A DNA stretch of 64,000 nucleotides from Mesocentrotus franciscanus (GCA_037976565.1 CP137670.1:20367395-20431394); one strand, 5' to 3'; counted from the first letter of the stretch, positions 22,681 through 33,611 are shown. Translations and numbers: made by a program. The notes: generated by a model not told the origin, from the sequence alone.

Positions 22681-22899
22681 GACTTTTGATTGTGGTTTGA
22701 AAGGAGATCATTTAAAATGTGTGGAGTGTGGAGCAGTGAGAGAAACACAGCACACTGAAGTAGATTGCTCATAAAACATGCACAGTCTAATTGGGAGAGA
22801 AGAGACAAAAAGCTGAAAGCAAACACTGCAGAGAGGTGCTTAGGTGATACCCCCAAATCATCCATAATTTGCAAATACATGTAGCATATCGGACACTAA

Positions 22900-23370
22900 A
22901 CAAAGGTGTTGGTTGAGTTTATGGTGTTATCGATACCTATGTGATACATGGAGAAGAACCATCATGAAATACATAATATGGTGCCAAGTAGGTGCTGGTA
23001 TAATTATAGTGCAATCTACAACTAAACCTAAATTGTATGTGACAGAAGATTGGTTTGATTACGGCGTCATCTACATCTAGGTGATAGAAGAACTCGAACA
23101 AAAGACATATGGTGTTAAGTACGTGTTGGTTAGGATATACAGTGTCATCTACACCTACATAGAACCACGATAAAAAACATGGTGCTAAATAGGTGTAGTT
23201 TGAATATGGTGTCATCTACATCTATGTGATAATAGAACCCAGATATGCATGTATAATGGTATCAAAGTAGGTATTGGTTTGACTTTGACGCCACCTACAC
23301 CTATACGATAGAAGAACCCTGATGAAAGACATACGGTGTATGGTGCTAAGTGGGTGTTGTAAGCCTTTAT
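22900..23370. repeat. Degenerate minisatellite, about 75 bp unit, 6 or so copies
   Basis: Units share GGTGCTAAGTAGGTGTTGGTT, a GGTGTCATCTACACCTA block and GATAGAAGAACC. Copies have drifted by substitutions and small indels. It lies in the intron between exons 24217 and 20390. The short open frames over it are artefacts of the repeat. Confidence 0.75.
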
Positions 23371-23574
23371 AAATAAGATGGGCATGGCACACCCTAACAA
23401 AAGGGCACAATGATGCACAGCTAACAAGACAAATGCAACTGCGTCTCCTATATGCCTCGCCCTATATTCAGTATAGGAAATGGATTGTTTTTTTGGTGAC
23501 ATATCACGATGAAAACAAAAGGCCTTGTGGTTCGCTTGAGACATCACAATAGCAAGGCTAAACCCTGTAATTTC

Positions 23575-24100
23575 AGAAATTGACCGATTTGACCTTTGAC
23601 CTTTGAACCCAAAATCTGATCAGATCTTCTTCCTATACATACTATCACCAATGTTGAGCCTTGTAAGTTGTATCTCTTGTGGTTCTTCAGATATCGCACT
23701 AACGAGGCCAATACCTGGAATTTGGCCTCTGTGACCTTTCACCTTTGACCTAGTTACTCTGAAATCTAATTAGATCGTCTTCCTATGGTGATACTAATCA
23801 TCACCAAGTTTGAGCCTCATATGTCTGGTTCTTGAGATATCGCGATAACGAGGCCAATACCTGGAATTTCATAAGTTGACCTCAGTGACCTTTTACCTTT
23901 GACCTAGTTACTCCAAAATCTGATCAGATCGTCTTCCTATGGTGATGCATACTATCATCAGGATTGAAGTTCATATCTCAAGTGGTTCTTGATATCGCTT
24001 AAACGAGAAAGCGGGACGGACGTACAGATGGACGGACGGACGGACGGGCAACCCGAAGACATATTGCCTCCGGCACCACCTTCGGTGGGCGGAGGCATAA
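23575..24100 (+). repeat. Interspersed repeat with TGACCTTTGACCT runs and (GGAC)n end
   Basis: Three internal subrepeats of about 140 bp each contain TGACCTTTNACCTTTGACC, an ATCTGATCAGATCTTCTTCC-like segment and GATATCGC. It ends in GGACGGACGGACGG followed by CCTTCGGTGGGCGGAGGCAT. A related repeat lies at 27680-28098. It is non-coding. At 23590-23602 it contains a perfect reverse complement of AGGTCAAAGGTCA. Confidence 0.8.
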
Positions 24101-24216
24101 ACACAGGTAGAAGCTCACTACAAACATACAGTGCTGAGAGTACTAAAGCACATGCTCACTTTCTCTCTTTCGAAAACGATGCACAGAGAAAGGGGTGCAA
24201 GACTGAGCCAACTTAC

Positions 24217-24522
24217 AGTGCCGCGAGGCAGGTGATCGTGGGGCTGTGAGTAAATTCCCGACTGGGGACCCCCTCCTCCGCTACTACCAGTCCTAAAGCT
24301 GCTCCCGATTACCCTTCGGACTTGATCAAAGGGGAGGGCGTCGGCCGGGCTGGAGTACCCCGCCCCCTCATCGCTCTCGGGGCTAGCAAAGGGCGGGGGG
24401 TGGTTATTGTGGGTGGGGGTGCTGCGATGGTGCCAGACGGGGAGGTCGTTGGGGCGGTTTACGTTACCCGTGGGGCGCAAGAGCCCCTCCATGCGTACAG
24501 GGAATTTACTAAGGTCCAGTTT
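24217..24522 (-). CDS. ARHGAP35-like: Middle-region exon with RasGAP-docking-like motif YSQPHD
   Basis: The acceptor is a long pyrimidine tract ending CCTACCCCCAG; the exon is 102 codons, phase 0-0, with donor GTAAGT. It begins KLDLSKFPVRMEGLLRPTG, has proline, histidine and serine-rich middle parts, a VRRVIGSSFRTGSSGGGG stretch, and near the end SGIYSQPHDHLPRGT. Vertebrate p190A has IYSVPHD and YAEPMDA, both pYxxPxD sites that bind the SH2 domains of p120 RasGAP when phosphorylated. Y-S-Q-P-H-D fits the same pattern exactly. It is the longest exon in the window and is much richer in GC than the surrounding introns. Confidence 0.92.
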
Positions 24523-25544
24523 CTGGGGGTAGGATGGGATAGCAAGGTGTGGAAGGTAGGTTTTGGGTTTGTGCATATACACATAGGCACAGGAATGACA
24601 AGAGCAGAGGTGAAAGAATAAAAAACAATATTGGTTGTTTTCATAATTTATTGATGTAGAATTTTGATGTTTTTAAATGAATGCATTTTAAGCATTTGTT
24701 TGATATTCAGAATACAGGGAAAATGTTCAAACAGTTTAGATGAGACAATTTTTATCAATAAATCAATGCATTATGTATCCATAATTCAAGTTGATGTATT
24801 TAGCAAATCCAATGAGTTATTTATTATTATAAGCCATGATAAAAAGCAAATCATAAATGATGTAATGTAGTTCATAATATAAAAAAAACATATTATACAA
24901 ATTTGATTTAGAAATCAATTGTCCATTACATTAAAGTATTTTGTATTTTTACAGTAATGAGTGAAACATGAAGACAATGAATCAAGCCAAGGGTTTGGTT
25001 TGAGGAAAGGATAACAATTAAGGGGGAGAAACAAATAAATAAACATATCATAGAACGGTTATATTTCCAGCATTCCCAAGGAGAAAAATATAATCAGGGA
25101 AAAGAACATGCTTTCAAAACTTAAATAAATAACATTAACCAAGAAAAATGCACCAGTTTCATAGCTACTTTAGCAAAAACTGAAATGCTTAATAGCCCTT
25201 TACCATATTAGCAGCAAGAATATGCATTATCTAGTATTGACTGAAAAGTCGAGCTACATGTATATTCTAACAGATTTCCCCTAAAGTAGCAAAACCTGTT
25301 TACATTTCAATGCTCCTCGGATATACCATTTAAGGAAAACCGCTATCCCATTTGACATAGAAATTACACACAAAAAATATACATTAAAGCAGGCTTTGCA
25401 TGAAGAAGCAACATATTTACATGTGCGCTTACACAAAGCTCATGGGACTACCCAGACCCTAAGGGCAAAATCAAAACTTATAAAACCATTGATGACTTTA
25501 TTAATAATAAAGTGTGGGATGGGGTGGGGTTGTGGGTAAGGGGC

Positions 25545-25700
25545 TTTAATGGTCAAAAGGGTGCAGAGATTTACACCCTGAGTTGGGAGTGGTGGGCTAT
25601 GGTTCCTGTCTGTAAGGTTGAAAGAGTGCACAGACTGATCCCTGGTTTTGGAGCAGTGTGACTTCTGGTTCCTGTCTGTGAGAGGAGTTGGGGTTCTAGA
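25545..25700 (-). repeat. Two decayed copies of the 3' end and donor of exon 25809
   Basis: The blocks near 25556-25610 (AGGGTGCAGAGATTTACACC then GGTTCCTGTCTGT) and 25627-25685 (GAGTGCACAGACTGATCCCT then GGTTCCTGTCTGT) resemble 25794-25850 (AGGGTGCAGAAACTTACCCC then GGCTCCTGCCTCTG), which spans the exon end and its donor. Neither copy keeps GTAAGT at the matching place. They are intronic remnants of local duplication. Confidence 0.65.
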
Positions 25701-25808
25701 GATTAGACCCTAATCAAGGACAAACAGAAACACAACTTTTTCAACCGTAGGTGTCTGTTTCTTTAAGAAAGGGGGATCACTAATGATCACAAGGGTGCAG
25801 AAACTTAC

Positions 25809-25966
25809 CCCTGGTTTAGGCGCGGTTGGTGGTGGCTCCTGCCTCTGTCTACTACTCTCAGAAGGGGTGGGGCTGAAGGGGGCGTAGAGGGGGTTCTCCT
25901 GCATCCCTTCCTCCGGCTCCTCCGAAGTTCTGTGATCTGGCACTGTGGGGTAGGTCATGGAATCGC
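25809..25966 (-). CDS. ARHGAP35-like: Middle-region exon with ENPLYAPFSP motif
   Basis: The acceptor CTGTTCTAG is followed by GC (phase 1), and 158 bp end in phase 0 at the donor GTAAGT. It begins GDSMTYPTVPDHRTSEEPEE, then has MQENPLYAPFSPTPSESS and ends EPPPTAPKPG. The ENPLYAPF tyrosine sits like the tyrosines of the upstream repeat exons, so this may be the last, extended member of that family joined to an acidic and proline-rich linker. It changes the phase from 1 to 0 and so closes the symmetric-exon array. Confidence 0.88.
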
Positions 25967-26722
25967 CTAGAACAGACGGTGAATATGTGATCGATCATTA
26001 ACCAATAGCAGTTCATAGTTTTCTTAACCCTTACTGTACTGGGGGAGGCTGGGAGGCCCCCTCCACATTCGGAGATTGCGATGATCGTTTAGTGATCTTT
26101 TCCCTCAAGTCTTATGCACATTTTGATACCATTTTCATCAAAATCAGATATACCTGTAAGGTGTTATATAACAATTAGAATGCGCATGTAATCAAAAAAT
26201 GCTATAATTGCTTATATTCATGTACAAGCAGAAATGTGAATACAGGTTTAGATGTATTTCTTCTTAAGTGGAAGATATGAATTGTTTTTCCGATAGGAGC
26301 AGTGATATGCAGTTGGGTAGTGGGGAAATATTATACAGTGAGAAAGTGGGTGAAATGATTGTTTTTGGCTTTGCTCACAGTGCTTAACAAACTTTCAACA
26401 ACAAATATCCAACAAAACAAATCACGTAATTTGCGTATTCATAATTTATGCAAATTAACCCATGCATTTTCAAATATCTTAAAAATAATGAAATTTCATG
26501 AATTTAAAATGAAGGAAACATTAATTCAATACATTTTCAAGACTCTTCACAAGTGTAGAGACAAATATGTAGAGTTTTCTGTAAAATGCATAAAATTAGC
26601 ATTTTGCATAATTAATAGGCTATAACAACAACAATTTGAATATTAGGAAAAAATTAATTATACCATCTTGTTCCTTACATGAATATCTACAAACATGCAC
26701 ATTTTCGTGTTTATAGGACATT

Positions 26723-26791
26723 CGACGGCCGGTCTTTATAGACAGATGTTCTTTCTATACAGGTGGTTGCTATTAAAAGATTTGACTGTAC
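26723..26791. mobile_element. Truncated TACAGTCAAACCTG-family MITE abutting a 5' splice site
   Basis: On the minus strand it reads TACAGTCAAATCTTTTAATA, then GCAACCACCTGTATAGAAAG, matching the start of the intact copy at 22466. Its first bases TACAG directly follow the last G of the exon plus one G, forming the donor GTACAG of exon 26792. The far end is missing. Confidence 0.8.
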
Positions 26792-26854
26792 CTGTTTGAG
26801 GAGCCGGTGACTTCTGGCTGTTGTAAGATTCGTATAGCACATTATCTACCATCC
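26792..26854 (-). CDS. ARHGAP35-like: Repeat-array exon, duplicated pair copy 2
   Basis: The acceptor TTTTGTAG is followed by GG, and the exon is 63 bp, phase 1-1, with donor GTACAG. It reads GMVDNVLYESYNSQKSPAPQ. It differs from the exon at 28111 by one residue (K for Q). Both exons are symmetric, so use of either, both or neither keeps the frame. The double-tyrosine L-Y-E-S-Y makes it distinct from the YGxV modules upstream. Confidence 0.82.
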
Positions 26855-27679
26855 CTACAAAACAACATGTGTGCAAGAAAAAAAGTGTACGTTATTTGAT
26901 GTGCAAATAAAAGAGAGAGAGAGAGAGAGAGAGAGAAGGGGAGGGGGGTATCCTTTCCACAACACAATAGCAAAAGTGACAACAACAATACAACAGGATG
27001 TTTATTAGCACAATAAGAGTCACTCTTTGTACAGAACCAAAGAGATGTATTTTCTTGTGACCCCAAACATCGCACAGTGAACAAGCCCGGGTAAATTTCC
27101 ATCCACCAGCCACCTCGGAAACTCTGAAATTGTGATCTATTTCCATCATGATTGCCGCGATTTTTATATAGTTTTCGTGAATAGAGGTTTGAAATCAAAG
27201 CTCGGATTGTGATTATTCTGGCCATGTATACTTAATTTGATAATCGTTTTTCAAAGCAAAGTTTTCACAATGAAGTCTAACTTTGAGACGGCGTGAGAGT
27301 GGTTGTAGATCTCTATCCCAATCCACTTTTGATCGCAAAAGTGTACGTTGCAGCATTCACCCGAAGTCTGCATTGAAGAGAGGTTATCGGGGTAGAGCTA
27401 GAGAGAGAGTAAGAGGGGAGAGAGAGAGAGAGGAAGGTGGAGTGCGCGCCAGCAAGGCTAAAATACAGGGCCACCGAGGGCGTATTGTGTAAACAAAATC
27501 AGTGTGCGATGCGTGCTTCGACAGTGATTGATTTGGTTTGACTTTGGTGATGTGAATTTAGTGATTTTCATTGGAACAGTCCTGGGAATTTGATCGACTT
27601 GGGCGTTTATTCGACTTAAAAATCTCGGCTTCCAAATCAGAAACAATATTCAAGGGGAATAAAAAAATGTGGTCTTTAT

Positions 27680-28098
27680 AGAAAGGTGATTAAAAACAAG
27701 TCAACGCAAAGCGTAGCATCCCCTTGCTGCGTACAAATCAACTATATTTACCAATTTTGTTCATATTTAATGAGCTGTGACCTTTGACCTTTGATGTACA
27801 TACTTAACAACATTACTTATGTTATTAAATGAAAACCACATTTTCGCATATATAATTAGGTATTTTTGCATATTTATTGAGCTATGACCTTTGACCTACA
27901 TACTCGAAACCGAAATTAGACTGTATTTTGATACCATGTACCTTCATATCAAATTTCATTAAAATCCGTCAAACATTACTGAAGTTATCGAACGGAAATC
28001 AGATTTGTTAATGAAGGCTGAAGTACGGAAGGACGGACGGAAGGACGAACAGCAGCGTTACTATAACCCCTCCGACTTCATCTGCGAGGGGATAACAA
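27680..28098 (+). repeat. Interspersed repeat with TGACCTTTGACCT and GGACGGACGG
   Basis: It shares style with 23575-24100: GAGCTGTGACCTTTGACCT at 27774, a second perfect TGACCTTTGACCT at 27885, CTTCATATCAAATTTCATT, and an end with GGACGGACGG, TATAACCCCTCCGACTTCAT and GCGAGGGGATAAC. Its right end adjoins the MITE remnant that forms the donor of exon 28111. It is non-coding. Confidence 0.75.
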
Positions 28099-28110
28099 TT
28101 TTGACTGTAC

Positions 28111-28173
28111 CTGTTTGAGGAGCCGGTGACTGCTGACTGTTGTAAGATTCGTATAGCACGTTATCTACCATCC
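28111..28173 (-). CDS. ARHGAP35-like: Repeat-array exon, duplicated pair copy 1
   Basis: The acceptor TTTTGTAG is followed by GG, and the exon is 63 bp, phase 1-1, with donor GTACAG. It reads GMVDNVLYESYNSQQSPAPQ. The donor is followed by TCAAAA, a ten-base stub of the same MITE that forms the donor of exon 26792, and then by an unrelated repeat. The MITE insertion therefore predates the duplication. Upstream of the acceptor is a (GA)n run (28231-28290) that is pyrimidine-rich on the coding strand. Confidence 0.82.
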
Positions 28174-28231
28174 CTACAAAACAAGACATGTGCGAGAAAA
28201 ATAATATATAGTAATTTGATGTACAAATAAA

Positions 28232-28272
<41 letters not shown>

Positions 28273-29194
28273 AAGAAAGAGAGAGAGAGAAGAAAGGGGG
28301 GGGGTATCCATTGCACAACACAATAGCAAAAGTTACAACAACAGAACAAAGGGATGTTTATTAGCACAATAAGAGTCACTCTTTGTACAGAACCAAGGAG
28401 ATGTATTTAGTGCAGTAAATAGAAAAGATAACATGTTAAAATCAATTCAAGGATGAGAAGACATGAAACAGACAAGAGAAAACATGAAACACAGACAAAA
28501 CAAACATGTACATGAAACATGACAGAATTAATAAATATGTGATTATACCATTCTGCTGTCACTTAATAAATAAGACAATTAAGGCATTTTCTTATGTCTC
28601 TGCCTCTCTGAAAGTTTCTATTTCCATTTGTTGTATAACTTTACTTGTCACGACCCACAAACTTACATGCTCATCTACATGTCATTGCGCTACATCAACA
28701 AGTACCTACTCCGTTATTTTCCATGATCATTTTTGTTTTCTATACTCCTGCCTCTTAGATAAACTTATTTTATTTCAAATGACCAACGTGCCACCGCTTG
28801 GCACATTGCTCCGCACAGACATGTATCGAGAGAGAGTGAGAGAATCGGATACGAGAGAGAGAACGGTGGAGCGCTCGCCAGCAAGTCTAGAATACAGGGC
28901 CACCAAGGGCGTATTGTGCAAACAAAAGCAGTGTGCGATGCATGCTGCGACAGTGATTGATTTCGCTCCACTTTGGTGGTGTGATTTTAGTGTTTTTCAT
29001 TGGAACGGTCCTGGGAATTTTATCGACTTGGGCGATTATTCGACTTAAAAAAATTGACAGAGATTTAACACACGTAAGTCTATGATGAAAAATTGAGACT
29101 ATTTATTCTCGTCGACTTAGGCAGGTATTCAACACATACGAGGTCGACATGTGCGAGGTTGACTGTATTTGATTATACTGCTCTGATGTCACAC

Positions 29195-29395
29195 CGCGGC
29201 ACTAATGTCCTTTGGCACGACATTGATCAACATTTGCCATACTCAACCTGGGTGATGTAAATGGGTACCTGGCAAGAATTAATTCCTTGAAATGCTAGAG
29301 CGTCGTAATGGCAGCATTGATAAAGCCAGGGTAATAATCAGGGCAGCGCCAGGAGCGTCTAACGTGACGGACATGTGCGCTATATAAAAGCCACC
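29195..29395 (+). mobile_element. tRNA-derived SINE, first family, 5'-truncated variant
   Basis: It contains CTAATGTCCTTTGGCACGAC, TCAACCTGGGTGATGTAAAT, GGGTACCTGGCAAGAATT and the tail GTGCGCTATATAAAAGCCACC followed by TTATTA-rich DNA. It is diverged from the copy at 12255 in the middle and resembles the copy at 41330-41600. Confidence 0.75.
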
Positions 29396-30157
29396 ATTAT
29401 TAATATGATTATTATTATGAATAAATTACAGACAATTAAGGCACTTTTTTATGTCTCTGCCTCTCCATTTCCATTTGTTGAATATACTTACTTGTCAAGA
29501 CCCACAAACTTACATGAATATGTACTTACCGGTATTAAAAAAATTACAAAAATTTGTAAGGGTATGAATAGTTTAGTTGTTAACTGTGTTTATGGTAATT
29601 AGTTAACATGTACATTATGCGACTGTTAATTTCTTTAACCATTTTGGTAAATGTTCCTGTGTCGTTTTATTTAAATATGTATGATATGCTCGCTTGCTTA
29701 ATTGAAAAACCTTTTGCCTGGCTTTTCCTTTAAAATAAAAATAAGTTTTAATTTTGCAATTGAAACATAAATAAGAATATGCAGAAATATTTGCAACTTT
29801 GCATATTTCTTTAAAATTACAGTAAAATAGTTACTTTAATGATCATGATTTGAAAAGCATGACAAAACTAATAAAAAATCATATTTAAAAAAAATTTTTT
29901 ATCATGATTAATTAAGAAATATTGCCATGCTTCTTACCCTGGCATCGCCAATGAAGAGGGGAGGGACTGTAACAATGTCCAGAAAGAGTTTTCATGATGC
30001 CTAAATAATAATAATAACTGGATTTATATAGGGCCTTTAAAAGATGATCCGAGGTGATGTCCCTGTAAGTTTATCAACAAATTACATGTAAGACGAATTG
30101 TAGAGGTATAATGTGTTCAGATTTCTTAGAAATGTACATGCACATGTAGGTACAAAC

Positions 30158-30243
30158 CCTCAGATTCTGCTCCTTCTTCATCCGGTAAAGTCCCATCCGG
30201 AGCAAGGCCGGTAATTTCCATCTTTCATGCTGGCCAAACACAG
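30158..30243 (-). pseudogene. Frame-disrupted repeat exon
   Basis: It keeps an acceptor (TCTACAG, then CT) and a donor (GTTTGT after CTGAGG). It is 86 bp, not a multiple of three. In the expected entry frame it begins AVFGQHERWK, like the ALYG and GLYG starts of neighbours. In the frame needed to exit in phase 1 it reads GLAPDGTLPDEEG and ends ESEG, like neighbour exon ends. Both halves look genuine but are out of frame with each other, so a single-base change seems to have broken it. It may be skipped or act as a poison exon. Confidence 0.5.
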
Positions 30244-30287
30244 CTGTAGATTTAACAAATCTTTCATTTTAATCAATACCTGGGCCC

Positions 30288-30712
30288 TGTTTCATAAAAG
30301 TTCTCATCAATAACAAATGCTATGACAAATTTAGCTGTCAGCCAATCAGATGCATGATTTCAGTAGCTTATAACAGTAGCTTATAACAGTAGCTTATAAC
30401 AGTAGCTTATAACAGTAGCTTATAACAGCTATTTTTAACTTACTATTGAAAACGAGTTATATGAAACAGGGCTCAGAGTCACACCGCATAACCAACTCCA
30501 CACCTGCTTCAAGACGGTCGGCTTTTGGTCATAGTAGGCAATCTAAAGGTTTGTTTGGTCTGGGCTCGGTTTTATAACACTTGTTATATCAATAACAAGT
30601 GTCAAATTTCTTTAACAAATTTGCTCTCAGCCAATCAAATGCAACGATTTCAGTAGCTTATAACAGTTATTGCACCTTGTCATTGAGAACAAGTTTGATG
30701 AAACAGGGCTCT
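30288..30712 (+). repeat. Two adjacent copies of the GGGCCCTGTTTCATAA MITE-like repeat
   Basis: The first copy runs from GGGCCCTGTTTCATAAAAGT at 30288 to ATGAAACAGGGCTC at 30477. It contains five tandem AACAGTAGCTTAT units (30361-30427). The second, about 30565-30712, has CAATAACAAGTGTCAAATTT, AGCCAATCAAATGCA and TGATGAAACAGGGCTC. The ends are inverted (CCCTGTTTCAT and ATGAAACAGGG). Confidence 0.75.
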
Positions 30713-31339
30713 GGTGTGGGTCTATTCAGTGCGGCTGTGGTATCATTCTTGACTGTATGTACGCCAGTTCGGAGATACATGTAGCAGCAGCTGCGCATGG
30801 GCAGATAAAGGTCAGTTGCACAAAATTAAAGACCCATCGAGAAGAATACTGGATATGAGTTTATAAAAGTTATGTAATCATTATTCAGTTATGCACTGAC
30901 AGTACATTATATGATACACAGGTGGAAGTGTTATTTTTGAGAGGGCAAATGAGGTATTCATTGAGCTCCTCCATCACTTTGGTAGTGATTATTCTACCAT
31001 GCACAAAGCGGGACTTCCCCATGTTTAAAGCCTATCCGCACTAGTTTGGCCAGGAGGGATTATAGACCTCCCTGCATGGTCACTGACAGGTGGTTAAATC
31101 ATCTCTCAATTAACATTAGAAAAAGGGGACCATGGGGGACCAACGGTCACCGATTAGGCATTGTTTGTGGGACTTTAAAAGATCTGTGGCTTTTGGGGGT
31201 CATTTGTACATGTGCTATCTCCGAACTGGTCTATTGTATCGCACAATGTGAAAGTGAATAATGACCTGCTAAAGCTGTGGCAAAATATGGCGACCTTTTC
31301 TTTTTTGCATGTGTGTTGAAAATAAAACTTTAAAATGAT

Positions 31340-31720
31340 GCATTTTTAGTGTGTTTTATTTAGTTATGCTTCTTTGAAGGCAACATCGATTCATAGGATC
31401 AATATACATGTAATAATCATGGCGATGCTACATGTATGTGGACCAAGAATGACAAGCAAATAACACTTCAAAGTAAAAACTCGTGCATTTTAGTGTGTTT
31501 TACTTGCACTTGCACTTGCTTGAAGGTTGATTTGACATGTGTACAAGCTTACATGTGATCAAATCATTAGATATACCGGTATATATAAACATTTTGCAAT
31601 ATGTGAGAAGCATAAAACTTGAAATTAATGCATTTTAGTGTGTTTGTTATTTCAGAAATATATGAACTCATAGGATCAAAATATTATAACATGTAATTTG
31701 CAAAATGTGAACAGAAAAAA
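31340..31720. repeat. Degenerate tandem repeat, about 145 bp unit, 3 copies
   Basis: TGCATTTTTAGTGTGTTTTAT at 31338 recurs near 31485 and 31630 as GTGCATTTTAGTGTGTTT and ATGCATTTTAGTGTGTTT. Each is preceded by an AAAACT segment and followed by a CATAGGATCAA or GATCAAAT segment. No coding signal was seen. Confidence 0.6.
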
Positions 31721-31729
31721 CACATATAT

Positions 31730-33600
31730 TCCTAGGCCATAACTTTTAATATTTTTCAGCTTTTAAACATTATTTTTATATTTTCTTTTGAATTACTATT
31801 TTGAAAAGAAGTTTTAACATAATTCAAGTGATTTCTAAGCTTGTCCATTATTATCATTGTACGTGTCACTAAATTTCTTCTTTGTTGGCCATTTTCCTTG
31901 CAGAAATCTTTTACAAATAAAAGCTTCACGATGATAATCATATGCATATACAGTGAATCCTGTACTGCTGTACATAAAGGCTGCTATACAAAGACAAGAA
32001 ATGGTGGTCTCTGAAGGCGAATGGTCTTTTTAGAAATTATGAAATGAAATGCATTGTCAATAAATTTATTCAACTGCGATGTTGTTATTAAACCTCAAGT
32101 TAAAAGATAGCCAAGTCTGTCAATGAATTTTCATAACATGGTACCATGTCGAACATTATGAATGTCTCAAATGGCATGATATGTACATGTATTGTAAATA
32201 GAGTTCAAGTCTATTGCAATGTGTTAAACCTAAAAGTTTTAAGGAATCATCACAACATAATCCCGTTGTCTATGGTTGTAAATGATGATGAATTGCTAAA
32301 CCTCAAGTTAAAAATGCACATGAATTCATAACGTCATATTCATGGATGTAAATGGATGTGAATGGAATTGTGTTGTCCAGATGTATCTTTATTTTGTTAC
32401 ATTTTTCTTACATTTAAATGCAAGTTAATGTAATGTAAAAAAAATTACTGTCAGATTTTTACTGTAAAAATATTGTTTCATTTCTTTCACGTGAGTTAAC
32501 TACATACACATTTTCATTTCCTTCCGCCCCAATAATTAGAAAGCGACCACCAATAGAAAAAAAAGAGTTTTCATTGGAAAATTGCCTTTACATGTTGTTT
32601 AACAAATGGATTGCATCCAGTGTATTAAAGAGGAAGTATTATTTAACATTTCAAACTTAAATCTCTCTCTAAAAGTGAGTTCTATGTTATAGAGACAGAG
32701 GCAAAATCCAAACTATTCAATGATACTCCCTTTAAATCCTGCATGCAATATTTTGTTATTCCCAGTAAAACATTTGCATGTTTGCTGGCAATAATATGTA
32801 TGTTATTTTAAAGTTAAACATCTAATAACCTGCTGCAGAAGAATGCACAAACAAGAAATAAAAGAAGCGACATCAAGGTAACATGCAAAGAATGAGTGAC
32901 AATACATGACACACGTATACCACACATACACATTTGTGCTGTAAATCAAGGACTCATAATACACCTCAGTATGTTATTACATATTCGAGGACACACATTT
33001 TTGTAAAATATAATGCATCAAATATGATCTGAAAATTTACTGCATAACCAGGAACCTATTTTTTTTCTGTGCAAATAGAGCGCTTAAATAAGCATACTCC
33101 TATATAAAAAGGGCCTCAAATTTTAAACAATTTGCAATTTTCTCGAACCAATGTTGTCCTCATTTTGCGAGTGGTCGCCAAAGTAAAGGTGCAGTTCTTA
33201 TGAGTGTCCTTGGTACCCACACACCCACCCACAAACACACGCACCCACACACATGTAAAGAATGTAAGAAGATGAGACTTGTGAAGCAGTGAACATATAA
33301 TGCAATATTAACATGGACGGATACACAAACATGTACACAACTATGGTTTTTAGTCAAAGAACATATAATGTGTTATTAACACAGAAGGCAAATATTTGCA
33401 ATCGACACGTACATGTAAACAAATATGTTTTTTAGTCAAAGGCGTTAAATAACAAAATTGGAAGAGATAAAAAAGATATGAGGATGTCTGAGCTGAAAGC
33501 TTATCATAGCAAATTTTGAAACAAGAGAGTCAGCTCAGTCTCTGTGAATTTGTTTACTAGCTTTCATGATACAAGGGCTACAAGTTATCATTTTAAGTCA
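31730..33600. other. Intron, AT-rich, no exon recognised
   Basis: It holds a decayed stretch resembling the TACAGTCAAACCTG MITE near 31950-32040 (ACAGTGAATCCTGTA, GCTATACAAAGACAAGAAAT). The phrase CCTCAAGTTAAAA occurs at 32093 and 32300. A CACACCCACC-rich stretch lies near 33220-33252. Otherwise nothing is recognised. Confidence 0.4.
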
Positions 33601-33611
33601 TCATTAATGAA

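Larger units (their letters stand above)
26780..29050. repeat. Partial tandem duplication containing exons 26792 and 28111
   Basis: The exon, its donor edge, the acceptor, a (GA)n run and about 150 bp of upstream intron (26786-27060) recur at 28105-28400 with few differences, an offset of 1319 bp. A second shared block, GGGCGTATTGTG...CAGTGTGCGATG...TTCATTGGAAC...CCTGGGAATTT, lies at about 27410-27620 and 28840-29050, offset near 1430 bp. Different repeats have since accumulated between the blocks. Confidence 0.85.

Noticed and set aside
28506..29048. 180-codon plus-strand open frame
   Set aside because: It has no domain, and half of it is a segment duplicated at 27410-27620 with different open frames. 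It runs antisense to the gene within an intron and is probably chance.
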